Of a DNA stretch of 64,000 nt, positions 53,180 to 60,991 are shown in pieces. The position numbers and the translations under genes are program-made. A model generated the notes under the pieces. It ran no database searches. It was not told the origin of the DNA and saw only the letters and a program-made list of their open reading frames with translations. The stretch covers positions 16,402 to 80,401 of the forward strand of contig NZ_CALBWS010000027.1 of assembly GCF_937468385.1 (NCBI RefSeq), given 5' to 3'. How positions within the stretch are numbered: the stretch's first letter is position 1; every line of letters begins with the position of its first letter. This DNA is from Neobacillus rhizosphaerae (lineage in GTDB: Bacteria; Bacillota; Bacilli; Bacillales; Cytobacillaceae).

Positions 53180-53599
53180 TTGACTTCAAAGAACTTAAGT
53201 CGATTTGGCGTATCCATGGAAGAAAGCTTACTCGCAAGCTTCGATCAATTAATCGAAGAGAAAGGGTATAAAACCCGCTCTGAAGCTGTCCGAGATTTAG
53301 TCCGCGAAAAGTTAGTCAAACATAAATGGGAACAAGACGATCATGAGGTGGCAGGAAGTCTCCTTATCTTCTATGATCATCATCAACGCCATCTTATGGA
53401 GGAACTAACGACCATTCAGCACGACTATCATGATGCCATTCTTGCCACAACTCATTTTCATCTGGATCATCATAATTGCTTGGAAATGATTGTCGTTCGC
53501 GGAAACACACAAAATATCCGTACTTTACGCGATAAATTACTTAGTTTAAAAGGGGTAAAGTATGGTTCATTGTCTGTTTCTCCTGTAACGGAACCATAA
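53180..53599 (+). CDS. nikR: NikR, nickel-responsive regulator
   Basis: A 139-residue ribbon-helix-helix repressor (residues 3-45) with a C-terminal ACT nickel domain. The nickel ligands His81, His92, His94 and Cys100 (in THFHLDHHNC) correspond to E. coli His76, His87, His89 and Cys95. It starts with TTG nine bases after GGAGG. It is divergent from cbiMNQO with 74 bp between the start codons; it most likely represses that operon. A TTCACT/17 bp/TATGAT promoter is visible for nikR. Confidence 0.95.
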   Translation: MTSKNLSRFGVSMEESLLASFDQLIEEKGYKTRSEAVRDLVREKLVKHKWEQDDHEVAGSLLIFYDHHQRHLMEELTTIQHDYHDAILATTHFHLDHHNCLEMIVVRGNTQNIRTLRDKLLSLKGVKYGSLSVSPVTEP

Positions 53600-53746
53600 T
53601 CGTGTCACTTTTCTACCTAATCGTAACACCAATGTATGTTATGGAGCCTTGCCATATGTGTCAATTTTTTAAATTTGAACAATAATAAATCAATATAAAG
53701 CCCCGATGAATATGGACGATATTTTCTATATGTCTTTACACATTCA

Positions 53747-53790
53747 AAACTGAGCACCAATATCCACACAAGCTCAGTTTTTTTATTTTT
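53747..53790 (+). terminator. nikR terminator
   Basis: AAACTGAGC / GCTCAGTTT stem followed by TTTTTATTTTTT. Confidence 0.85.
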
Positions 53791-53795
53791 TACCC

Positions 53796-53987
53796 AAAAA
53801 ACTATCATGAGCCTCAACTCCCAACCCTACCATGGAAAATAAATTTAGAGAACAAGCAGTAGTCACCTAATAAAGGCGGTGAGAGCAGAGCTAGACTTCA
53901 CCTCTTTCGTCTAGTGAAATGGGTATTTCACTTTAACTGGTTAAAGTGATTCATTTTTGCGCCGCTCCGCCCCTTTTCCACAGAAAA
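53796..53987. repeat. Family-C repeat (C2)
   Basis: Nearly identical to C1 at 39798-39989 over its whole length; non-coding. Confidence 0.9.
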
Positions 53988-54172
53988 CGTAAATGGCGTT
54001 ACACGCCACCATCTAGCATGGAAATACAATTCGTTCTAAAAACCAAGCTAACTTAATAAAGGCGGTGTGAGCAGAGCAGAACTTCACCTAATTCGAAGTG
54101 AAAAATGTATTTATTTCACTCGAATTGGATAAACTAATTCACTTTTGCGGCGCTCCGCCCCTTTTCCATACA
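53988..54172. repeat. Family-C repeat (C3), diverged, in tandem with C2
   Basis: It has TTAATAAAGGCGGTGTGAGC and GCGGCGCTCCGCCCC in common with C1/C2, but a different 5' part (ATGGCGTTACACGCCACCAT) and a different inner hairpin, AGTGAAA / TTTCACT. Confidence 0.8.
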
Positions 54173-54200
54173 AAAAAGAAGAACCCAAAGGCTCTTCTTT
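54172..54200 (-). terminator. cydABS terminator
   Basis: Minus strand AAGAAGAGCC / GGGTTCTTCTT followed by TTTTG. Confidence 0.8.
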
Positions 54201-54231
54201 AGTTCATTCTAGCAACAAAATGGTGTCGCTT

Positions 54232-54357
54232 TTATTTATTTTGGCTAGAATTGGTCGTATTTACAGCTTTATCTTTCGGAGCTATCCAGAACGCTACTGC
54301 TATAGAAGCAAGGAGCACTAGAAATGGCGCGTAAAACATCAGGAAATCATCCAACAC
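54232..54357 (-). CDS. cydS: CydS, small subunit of cytochrome bd oxidase
   Basis: A 41-residue single-helix protein (DDFLMFYAPFLVLLASIAVA then FWIAPKD, plus a polar tail). Size, FYAPFLVL pattern and position right after cydB fit CydS, the third subunit of bd oxidases in Bacillaceae. It starts with GTG seven bases after AGGAGG. It is too short to be found by ordinary gene calling. Confidence 0.85.
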   Translation of the reverse strand: MLDDFLMFYAPFLVLLASIAVAFWIAPKDKAVNTTNSSQNK

Positions 54358-54371
54358 GGTGGGTCCTCCTT

Positions 54372-55397
54372 TTAAGCATGATCATTACGATTACCTTGAA
54401 CATAATCTTTGTTAAACAAGAACAGCCTTAACAACAGGTATAGCGATGGCAGGAGTAAACAGAGTCCGGCAATAAACGCAATCACCAAGGCGGTTGCCAT
54501 CGCTTTGTTCGTGAAGCTATCATAAATCGTGAGATACGGATACATTAAATAAGGGTAATGCGATATTCCATAGGCCAAAAATGCGAACGTAAATTGTCCG
54601 GTTAATAACCCAAAGGCTAAACCGTAAGCAAGCCTCTTCCACAGTAAGAAAACAGTTCCCGCAAACAATATGACGGATAGCCCAAACAACCACCAGACAT
54701 CGACTAATCGCTGATAATGTTCCGGATTATGGTCCTTCATCTCCACGATAATTCCCGTAGCGGTGATGATGGCAGGCCCTGCCCAAACAAGGGCATATTT
54801 CCGGAGCAGGTTGGCGGCCGCCCTGTCTTTCGCCTTTTGCGCATACCATGTTAAAAACACGGCGGAAATATATAAGACAGATGTCAAACTAAGCACAACA
54901 ATACTCCATGACAGCGGGCTTGTAAACAAGGCCCAATAATCAAGTACCGGCCCCGATTTCTCCATCGTGACAAAGCCGCCCTCGGAAATCGTCAACACAA
55001 TCGATAAGGACGCTGGGATAAATAATCCTGTAAGTCCGTACAAGATGGTATACCGTTTATGCTTCAATCCCCCATAGGTGGTAAACGCATAATAGGCACC
55101 GCGAATGGCCAGCAGAATCACGGCGATACTCACAGGGACAAGTAAGGTTGAACCATAGTAATAGGCTGTTTTCGGAAAAAAGCCGATTATCCCGACAAAG
55201 AAAAAGACTAAAAATACATTCGTAACTTCCCAAACCGGTGATAAATAACGTTGAATCACCTTCGTCAAAATATGCTCTTTTCCTGTCACCGTACTGAAGG
55301 CATTAAAAAACCCTGCCCCAAAGTCAATCGATGCGATGATAATATACCCGAATAGAAAAACGCCCAATACGGTAATTCCAAGGATTTCAAGTGTCAT
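54372..55397 (-). CDS. cydB: Cytochrome bd oxidase subunit II
   Basis: A 341-residue membrane subunit of the high-affinity quinol oxidase, with eight to nine helices. The N-terminal SIDFGAGFFNAFS, VWEVTNVFLVFFFVGIIGFFP and RGAYYAFTTYGG fit CydB. It overlaps cydA by four bases and is followed 14 bp later by cydS. Confidence 0.95.
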   Translation of the reverse strand: MTLEILGITVLGVFLFGYIIIASIDFGAGFFNAFSTVTGKEHILTKVIQRYLSPVWEVTNVFLVFFFVGIIGFFPKTAYYYGSTLLVPVSIAVILLAIRGAYYAFTTYGGLKHKRYTILYGLTGLFIPASLSIVLTISEGGFVTMEKSGPVLDYWALFTSPLSWSIVVLSLTSVLYISAVFLTWYAQKAKDRAAANLLRKYALVWAGPAIITATGIIVEMKDHNPEHYQRLVDVWWLFGLSVILFAGTVFLLWKRLAYGLAFGLLTGQFTFAFLAYGISHYPYLMYPYLTIYDSFTNKAMATALVIAFIAGLCLLLPSLYLLLRLFLFNKDYVQGNRNDHA

Positions 55398-56740
55398 TTC
55401 ATGTCACCCGCCTTATCCGCTGCCCGATCAGCTAATTCCTGTTCCACTGGATTCTTGCGGAACATCCGCCATAATACGAACGCACTGCCAATGCCAAGGA
55501 TGAGATATAATCCGGCAAACAGCCATAGCATCGTATCCACATGTCCGCTTGCCGTTGCTGCGTCCTTTGTCCGCATAATCCCGCGCAAAACCCACGGCTG
55601 TCGGCCTACTTCGTCCAGCCACCAGCCCGCTTCTATCGCGATAATCGAGAATGGACCACCGAGTACCATCAGCCATCTAAACCATTTTGAAAAAATAAAC
55701 GGCCATTTTTTCCACGTACCAACGAGATAAACCAACGATAGGAAGATAAGCCACATACCGATTGTTACCATTAAATCGAATAAATAATGAATATAAAGCG
55801 GCGGCACATCCTCCTTGCTAAATTGATCCAAGCCGATGACTTTAGCGTTCGGATTACTATGTGCTAAGATGCTGAGGCCAAATGGGACTTTCAATGCATA
55901 TTTCACTTCTCCATTGTCCAAAACCCCGTACAAGATAAGCGGAGCACCAGCTTCTGTTTCAAAGTGCCATTCTGCCGCTGCTAATTTTTCTGGCTGATAT
56001 TCCGCTAAATACTTTCCGGAAAAATCACCGATTACAGCTGTTGCAATGGAAAATATCAAGCCAAGCTTCATCGTTAATAATAACGCCTTTTTGTGATACT
56101 CATGGTTCGACCCTTTCAATAGACGAAAAGCGCCGATGGAGGCCAATACAAATGCTGAAGTCATATAGGCCGTTACTACGACGTGCGCCACCTTCGACGG
56201 CATCGCCGGATTAAACATGGCTAAGAGCGGACTTACATTCACCAGTTCCCCATTAACAAGATCAAAGCCTTGTGGCGCATTCATAAATGCATTCACTATC
56301 GTGATAAATATGGCGGAAAAGGATGCCCCCAGCGCAACAGGTATCAGGAGCAATAAATGCTTTTTCTGGTTCTTAAATCGATCCCATGTATATATGTATA
56401 TTCCTAAAAATATCGCTTCAAAGAAGAAAGCGAAGGTTTCCATAAATAGCGGCAGTGCAATTGTATTTCCCGCCAGCTCCATAAAGTTTGGCCATAAAAG
56501 AGACAGTTGCAGGCCGATTGCTGTTCCGGTCACAACCCCGACAGCCACGGTAATAACGAACCCACGCGTCCACCTGCGAGCCAGTAATATATAATGTTCG
56601 TCATTCTTCTTAATCCCCACCCATTGGGCAATCATAATCATCAGCGGTACGCCGACACCTATGGTTGCATAAATGATGTGGAAGGATAGGGTTAATTCTG
56701 TTAGGACACGGCTAAAAAATACTGAATCTCCATTTCCCAT
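55394..56740 (-). CDS. cydA: Cytochrome bd oxidase subunit I
   Basis: A 448-residue quinol-oxidising, haem-carrying subunit. It has haem b595 ligand His in FSRVLTELTLSFHIIYA (about residue 19), the GFVITVAVGVVTGTAIGLQLS helix, b558 ligands (ATAVIGDFSGKYLAEYQPEKLAAAEWHFE region and Met), and a short Q-loop of the Bacillus type. It acts in respiration at low oxygen. GGTGG lies eleven bases before the ATG. It lies downstream of the two-component genes and two tiny reading frames. Confidence 0.96.
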   Translation of the reverse strand: MGNGDSVFFSRVLTELTLSFHIIYATIGVGVPLMIMIAQWVGIKKNDEHYILLARRWTRGFVITVAVGVVTGTAIGLQLSLLWPNFMELAGNTIALPLFMETFAFFFEAIFLGIYIYTWDRFKNQKKHLLLLIPVALGASFSAIFITIVNAFMNAPQGFDLVNGELVNVSPLLAMFNPAMPSKVAHVVVTAYMTSAFVLASIGAFRLLKGSNHEYHKKALLLTMKLGLIFSIATAVIGDFSGKYLAEYQPEKLAAAEWHFETEAGAPLILYGVLDNGEVKYALKVPFGLSILAHSNPNAKVIGLDQFSKEDVPPLYIHYLFDLMVTIGMWLIFLSLVYLVGTWKKWPFIFSKWFRWLMVLGGPFSIIAIEAGWWLDEVGRQPWVLRGIMRTKDAATASGHVDTMLWLFAGLYLILGIGSAFVLWRMFRKNPVEQELADRAADKAGDMK

Positions 56741-56823
56741 TTCACAACACGACCACCTTTCTTAAATTTCGGAAGGCAGCATTTAACCTCCCCTTTAGTG
56801 CCAGGCAATTAGCATGTTTTCAT

Positions 56824-56898
56824 TTACCCTGAAAAAATCCGGCCAATAATCGATAAGCCGATAATAAATGCCACGATAAAGGCTAGCCATATTAACAT
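56824..56898 (-). CDS. Possible 24-residue membrane peptide upstream of cydA
   Basis: MLIWLAFIVAFIIGLSIIGR then IFSG: a single hydrophobic helix. CAGGAACGA precedes the ATG. The frame stays open eight codons further upstream (LIYKKQER) next to a strong GAGGAGG that has no standard start codon behind it. Between this and cydA a second tiny frame, ATG at about 56778 (MLPSEI), has GGGGAGG upstream. Unrecognised; may be a leader or oxidase-associated peptide. Confidence 0.4.
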   Translation of the reverse strand: MLIWLAFIVAFIIGLSIIGRIFSG

Positions 56899-56984
56899 TC
56901 GTTCCTGTTTTTTATAGATAAGGATCCCTCCTCTATGCCCAGTGTTCACACACCTCTATATCCTTCTTATTTATCGTTTCCCAT

Positions 56985-57629
56985 TTAGTTCACAATATAT
57001 TTAACTGCATACGAAGCAAGCTGTACTCTGTTTTCTAGACCGAGCTTTTCCAGTAGATTTTTGATGTGATTTTTCACCGTATTCTCGGCAATAAATAGGT
57101 TTTCGGCAATCTGCCGATTGGTTAAACCTTCTGAAACTAACAGAAGAATTTCTTTTTCTCTCGGCGTCAAAGAGCTATTCTTAGTGGTGTTTTGCAAATC
57201 GCGTTCTCGAAATTGATAGAGAAGCTTTCCAGCCAAGTCCCTAGTTGCCGAATTCGACCCATCAACAATCGAACGCAGATACTGAAGCCAATCATCCGGA
57301 TCCATATTTTTCAATAAATAGCCCTGGGCTCCATACTGAATGCTAGTAAACAAATCACCTACATTATCAGAGACACTTAAAATAATCACTTTGATAAACG
57401 GATATTTTTCCTTGATGATTTTCGTTGCCTCTAAGCCGTCCAAAACCGGCATTTCAATATCGATTAATAAAATATCGGGTAGATGTTCACCGCACAGTTC
57501 AATGGCTTCCTTTCCATTCTTTGCTTGACCAACAATCGTAAAAAGGCTTTCTTCTTCAAGAATTTCCATAATAGCCTGCCTTGCATGGGGGTGATCATCA
57601 GCAATCAAAACTCGATATGGAACCATCAT
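56985..57629 (-). CDS. NarL/LuxR-type response regulator
   Basis: A 214-residue regulator. The receiver domain (1-120) has the acidic pair DDH, phospho-acceptor Asp in ILLIDIEMP (about 57) and Lys in YLLKN. The C-terminal LuxR helix-turn-helix (about 150-212) has LTPREKEILLLVSEGLTNRQIAENL. It overlaps the kinase gene by four bases. Position upstream of cydA suggests it controls cydAB and/or the nos genes; unproven. Confidence 0.93.
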   Translation of the reverse strand: MMVPYRVLIADDHPHARQAIMEILEEESLFTIVGQAKNGKEAIELCGEHLPDILLIDIEMPVLDGLEATKIIKEKYPFIKVIILSVSDNVGDLFTSIQYGAQGYLLKNMDPDDWLQYLRSIVDGSNSATRDLAGKLLYQFRERDLQNTTKNSSLTPREKEILLLVSEGLTNRQIAENLFIAENTVKNHIKNLLEKLGLENRVQLASYAVKYIVN

Positions 57630-58453
57630 TTATCATTCCCTTTTACCGTTATTTTCGTCCCTTTATTTATCTCAGAGAAGATGTCAAGCATCGCATCCAT
57701 TTTTTCGACTCGCTCTTTTAACATGATCAGACCGTATTGACTAGGCCTCCTGTCATTTTTCGAGAACCCTTTCCCATCATCTTCAATTTTCATTTCCCAG
57801 CCATGGGGAATCATCTGGACTAGTAAAACAGCCGTTTGTGCACCAGAGTGTTTTCGAATATTCGTAAATGCCTCCTGGATGATTCCGAAAATCTGAACTT
57901 CTTCTGAAGGATTAAAGTACCCCTCCGATAACTGGATGGTCACCTTTGTTTCAATCCCAGAAACCGTACTCCATTCATTCAGCCAATTCTCCACTCGTTT
58001 CGGAAAAGAAATCATCTCTAAAGGATTCACACGCAAATTATAAATCGCCTGCCTAACATTTGCGTCGATGGAATTGACAAGGCCGCTCGCTTCATTTATT
58101 TTTCCCTTTTTTAAATTCACCTTTAGTAAAAATAAGGTTTGTGCAATATTATCGTGTAATTCTTTTGCCAGCCGTTCTCTTTCTTCATAAACAGCGCGCA
58201 TTTCCCGCTCCGTTGCCAGGCGATGGTTTTTTTCCTCCATCATTTTAAACATCCAGGAGGTAAACACATAGGAAATAACTAATGTTAATAAGATAATCAA
58301 GTAATTCCCTGTCTCCATTGACAAATTATGCAGTAATACACTATGCCGGATAAGTTCGAAGCTCCCAATGAGTAGCGGAGGTAATAAAATCGAGATTATT
58401 TTTAGTGTACGAAACGACATCCTAACCGCCTCTCTCCTAGCTGATAACTCCAT
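57626..58453 (-). CDS. Sensor histidine kinase, HisKA_3 (NarX/DesK) type
   Basis: A 275-residue membrane kinase. It has two N-terminal helices (about 15-32 and 43-65) with a very short outside loop, then dimerisation/phosphoacceptor motif RLAKELHDNIAQTLFLLK (His about 99) and ATPase domain with FGIIQEAFTNIRKHSG and DDGKGFS. No PAS domain or iron-sulfur cysteine motif is seen, so the signal is likely sensed in the membrane. An ATG eleven codons in (58420) has a better ribosome site, AGGAGAGAGG. Confidence 0.9.
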   Translation of the reverse strand: MELSARREAVRMSFRTLKIISILLPPLLIGSFELIRHSVLLHNLSMETGNYLIILLTLVISYVFTSWMFKMMEEKNHRLATEREMRAVYEERERLAKELHDNIAQTLFLLKVNLKKGKINEASGLVNSIDANVRQAIYNLRVNPLEMISFPKRVENWLNEWSTVSGIETKVTIQLSEGYFNPSEEVQIFGIIQEAFTNIRKHSGAQTAVLLVQMIPHGWEMKIEDDGKGFSKNDRRPSQYGLIMLKERVEKMDAMLDIFSEINKGTKITVKGNDK

Positions 58454-58472
58454 TAAAGCATATCCGCCCCGA

Positions 58473-59174
58473 TTATTCCTCTTTTTGACGATAGCGGCCC
58501 AGCAGCTCCACCATAAATTGTTTGGGATTCATATGGTCATTTTTGATTGCTTCTACGATCATTCCATTTTCCATAAAGACCACTTGGTCGGCCACCTCTG
58601 CGGCAACATCCATCATATGGGTCGAAAAAATGATTGTCGTCCCGCTCCGCTTTATTTTTTTCAGCAAATCAATAAATACATCTATCCAATACGGATCCAG
58701 CCCATTTGTCGGCTCATCCAGTATCAACACGGAGGGGCTGGCTAACCATGCTTGGCCAAATAAAAGCCTTTGACGCATCCCTTTTGATAAGTGTTTAATC
58801 ATGTCATCCTTTTTGGTCGCTAACCCAAGAATTTGTATAACTTCCTTCACCCGGGATGGTGGTACCTTCCTAAACGTCCCATAAAAGGTTAAAAACTCGG
58901 TAACGGTCATTGTCTCTTGGGCAAAAAACTCATCCGGCATATAGCCGATTAACGAAACATACTGTTTTCGTTGATGATTGATATCAACCTCATCAATCAT
59001 CACCGTACCACCACCTGGGGCAGAAATGCCGGCAATGATATGAAGTAAGGTACTTTTACCAGCACCGTTTCCCCCGCAAAGGACAATGCACTCACCGTCC
59101 TCAGCTTTTAATGAGAACGGATAAAGGGCCGTTTTTTGTTTAAATAGCTTGGAAACATTAATAATTTCGATCAT
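58473..59174 (-). CDS. nosF: NosF-like ABC transporter ATPase
   Basis: A 233-residue ABC ATPase: Walker A GGNGAGKST, signature LSKGMRQRLLFGQA, Walker B VLILDEPTNGLDP, and FSTHMMD. With NosY it forms a transporter that serves NosD in maturing copper enzymes, classically nitrous oxide reductase. The ATG of MIEI (GAAGGAG upstream) is chosen. It overlaps nosY by four bases. The name rests on nosD and nosL nearby. Confidence 0.8.
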   Translation of the reverse strand: MIEIINVSKLFKQKTALYPFSLKAEDGECIVLCGGNGAGKSTLLHIIAGISAPGGGTVMIDEVDINHQRKQYVSLIGYMPDEFFAQETMTVTEFLTFYGTFRKVPPSRVKEVIQILGLATKKDDMIKHLSKGMRQRLLFGQAWLASPSVLILDEPTNGLDPYWIDVFIDLLKKIKRSGTTIIFSTHMMDVAAEVADQVVFMENGMIVEAIKNDHMNPKQFMVELLGRYRQKEE

Positions 59175-59983
59175 AGAAATCTCCTTCTTCGTAGGCACAG
59201 AATGGAGAGGGAAAACAGAATCAATAGGTAAGCAATCATGTAGCCGATTAGAATGCTCCAGCCGGTGCCCGATTGAAATAGGTGAACAACCGCATCATAT
59301 GACCCTCCAAAAATCGCACCGCTATCCCATTGAATGATTAAAAAGACACGTAAAAACTCGGCAGGATTTAAAACCATCGCGATTTTCATTAACGGGTCTA
59401 TCAGCGGATAGGGAACGAGACCTAACAAGGCAATTAGCGCGGTCGGCCAAATCATGATTAAGAAGAACCAGATGGCAACAGACGTCATTAATGCCTTCCA
59501 TCTTGTTGTCGCAACTGTTCCAAGGAAAAGGCCAAGAATCAAAAATACATAGATCAGCAGGAGCGAAAAGAGATAGATGCCAAGCAGCCATGGTAGCGAT
59601 AGCTGGATGCCTGACAACAAACCAATTGCCATGCTGATCCCAAAGCTTAATGTGAATACAGTTGCTTGAGCGGTCATTAGCCCGGCCAATTTTCCAACTA
59701 GATAAGTGGGGATACTAACGGGATACGTACAGAGAAGATGCCACTGTCCGCTTTCCATTTCATTGGTAATCGAAAAGGAACCGATAATCATCATGAAAAG
59801 GGGCAGCAAATACAGAAGGATATTAACGATTGTTCCCGTTATATTCGTAAAGCTGGAAATACCGGTATTATTTCGTTCTAGTAAAAACAACAGGGAAAAC
59901 ACCAGCACCCAGAGGATTAAAAACAGGTAATAGGAACGCTGCCTCGTCATTGTCTTCCATTCAGAAAGCCATAAGTTTCTCAT
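59171..59983 (-). CDS. nosY: NosY-like ABC-2 permease
   Basis: A 270-residue membrane protein with six helices. It shows FSITNEMESGQWHLLCTYPVS (about 72-92), a standard ABC-2 pattern seen in NosY. It is likely the membrane part for NosF. AAAGGAAA precedes the ATG. A 456-bp block of nested repeats separates it from nosL, so the original nosD-nosL-nosY-nosF unit may have been split. Confidence 0.78.
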   Translation of the reverse strand: MRNLWLSEWKTMTRQRSYYLFLILWVLVFSLLFLLERNNTGISSFTNITGTIVNILLYLLPLFMMIIGSFSITNEMESGQWHLLCTYPVSIPTYLVGKLAGLMTAQATVFTLSFGISMAIGLLSGIQLSLPWLLGIYLFSLLLIYVFLILGLFLGTVATTRWKALMTSVAIWFFLIMIWPTALIALLGLVPYPLIDPLMKIAMVLNPAEFLRVFLIIQWDSGAIFGGSYDAVVHLFQSGTGWSILIGYMIAYLLILFSLSILCLRRRRFL

Positions 59984-59998
59984 TTTTCATTTCCTTTC

Positions 59999-60393
59999 AC
60001 GCAAAACGTATATGGCGTTCCAATCCACCATCGACTATGGAACGCCACTTCATGCAAAGAACCAACCTAGCATAAGAAAAGCGCAAGGCGCCCGCCTATC
60101 GGCGTATGGACTGGAGCGCTTCGACTGAGATAAAGGAAACACGGTGAGCGGAGCGAACCGATGTTGACTTATCGTAGGGAGAAGAGCGAAGTACACTAGC
60201 CGATGGCGCCTGGAGCTAGACAATTCTCAAAGTCGAAAATTTTATACTTTCTTATCTTTTAAAGAAAACTCGCCGATTGGCGAGCCCCTAAGGGCGAAGA
60301 CAGAGGCGTGGTTGCACTTATGCCTGATAGAAAGTTTTACTTTCCTATCGGCCAAGAAAAGCGCAAGGCGCTCCGCCCCTTTTCCATACAAAA
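59999..60393. repeat. Composite nested repeats between nosL and nosY (C5 split by B2 and A4)
   Basis: Left part (59999-60074) resembles the 5' part of C3 (ATGGCGTT...CACCAT...GGAACGCC); 60075-60258 is a full B element; 60263-60354 is A4; 60355-60393 (GCGCAAGGCGCTCCGCCCC) resembles the C 3' end. Order and boundaries suggest serial insertion. Confidence 0.75.
60263..60354. repeat. Family-A element (A4)
   Basis: Hairpin CTCGCC-GATT-GGCGAG, core GGCGAAGACAGAGGCGTGG, second hairpin GATAGAAAG-TTTTA-CTTTCCTATC with one bulge. Confidence 0.8.
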
Positions 60394-60439
60394 AGACAAT
60401 CTGAAATGACTGTCTCTTTGCACTTATCTTCAATTCCGT

Positions 60440-60991
60440 CTAGTGGCTATCCTCGGAATGTTCCATATCCATTTTCATGCCATCTTTGCCGCCATCCATT
60501 TTCATTTTTTCCTTCATCTCTTTGACCATTTCTTCATTCTTTTCCCACGAATGATTAGAGAGTTTATCATAGGTTAAAAGGCTGCCACCATTTTTATCGA
60601 TAAAACTTTGCGCATCTTTTTTATCTGTAAAAGAGATGACATTATAGGCCATAGGCGTTCTGATTGGTTTGTCATACACATAAGAGGCAGTTTCTGCTTC
60701 AATCCATTCCTTCGAGTCATAGTCCTTCACAAATGAATTAGCTATTTTTTTATCCTTATTTTCTTTCATCCATTTGTACATACAGCCGATATCATCAAAT
60801 ACCATAGATTTACCGTTTTCCAAGATAATTTCTGTTGCGAACTGATTGTTTTTCACAGCCATATGACAGATATCACATTTATCGGTTTTTTCATTGATCG
60901 CTACTGGTTTAATTTCTTTTTTTCCACAGCCGGCGATGACGAATAAGGATAGGATGGTTATCAGTAATGTTTTTAGTAATTTGTGTTTCAT
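60440..60991 (-). CDS. nosL: NosL-like copper chaperone lipoprotein
   Basis: A 183-residue lipoprotein with lipobox VIAGC (Cys about 22). The NosL domain (about 30-150) holds the metal motif CDICHMAV and FDDIGCMYKWMKE. The C-terminal tail is rich in Met, Asp and His (MKEKMKMDGGKDGMKMDMEH), fit for Cu(I). NosL delivers copper to nitrous oxide reductase. The ATG of MKHK, overlapping the nosD stop, is chosen; GGGAGGAAA lies upstream. Confidence 0.88.
   Translation of the reverse strand: MKHKLLKTLLITILSLFVIAGCGKKEIKPVAINEKTDKCDICHMAVKNNQFATEIILENGKSMVFDDIGCMYKWMKENKDKKIANSFVKDYDSKEWIEAETASYVYDKPIRTPMAYNVISFTDKKDAQSFIDKNGGSLLTYDKLSNHSWEKNEEMVKEMKEKMKMDGGKDGMKMDMEHSEDSH

Noticed and set aside
52352..53271. 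Small frames inside cbiN and across the cbiM-nikR gap
   Set aside because: They conflict with the tightly overlapping, motif-supported cbi and nikR genes.
56731..57000. Rex site near cydA (TTGTGAAAT at the cydA start and TTGTGAAC at the regulator 3' end)
   Set aside because: Only half sites; no TTGTGAA-N4-TTCACAA palindrome is present.
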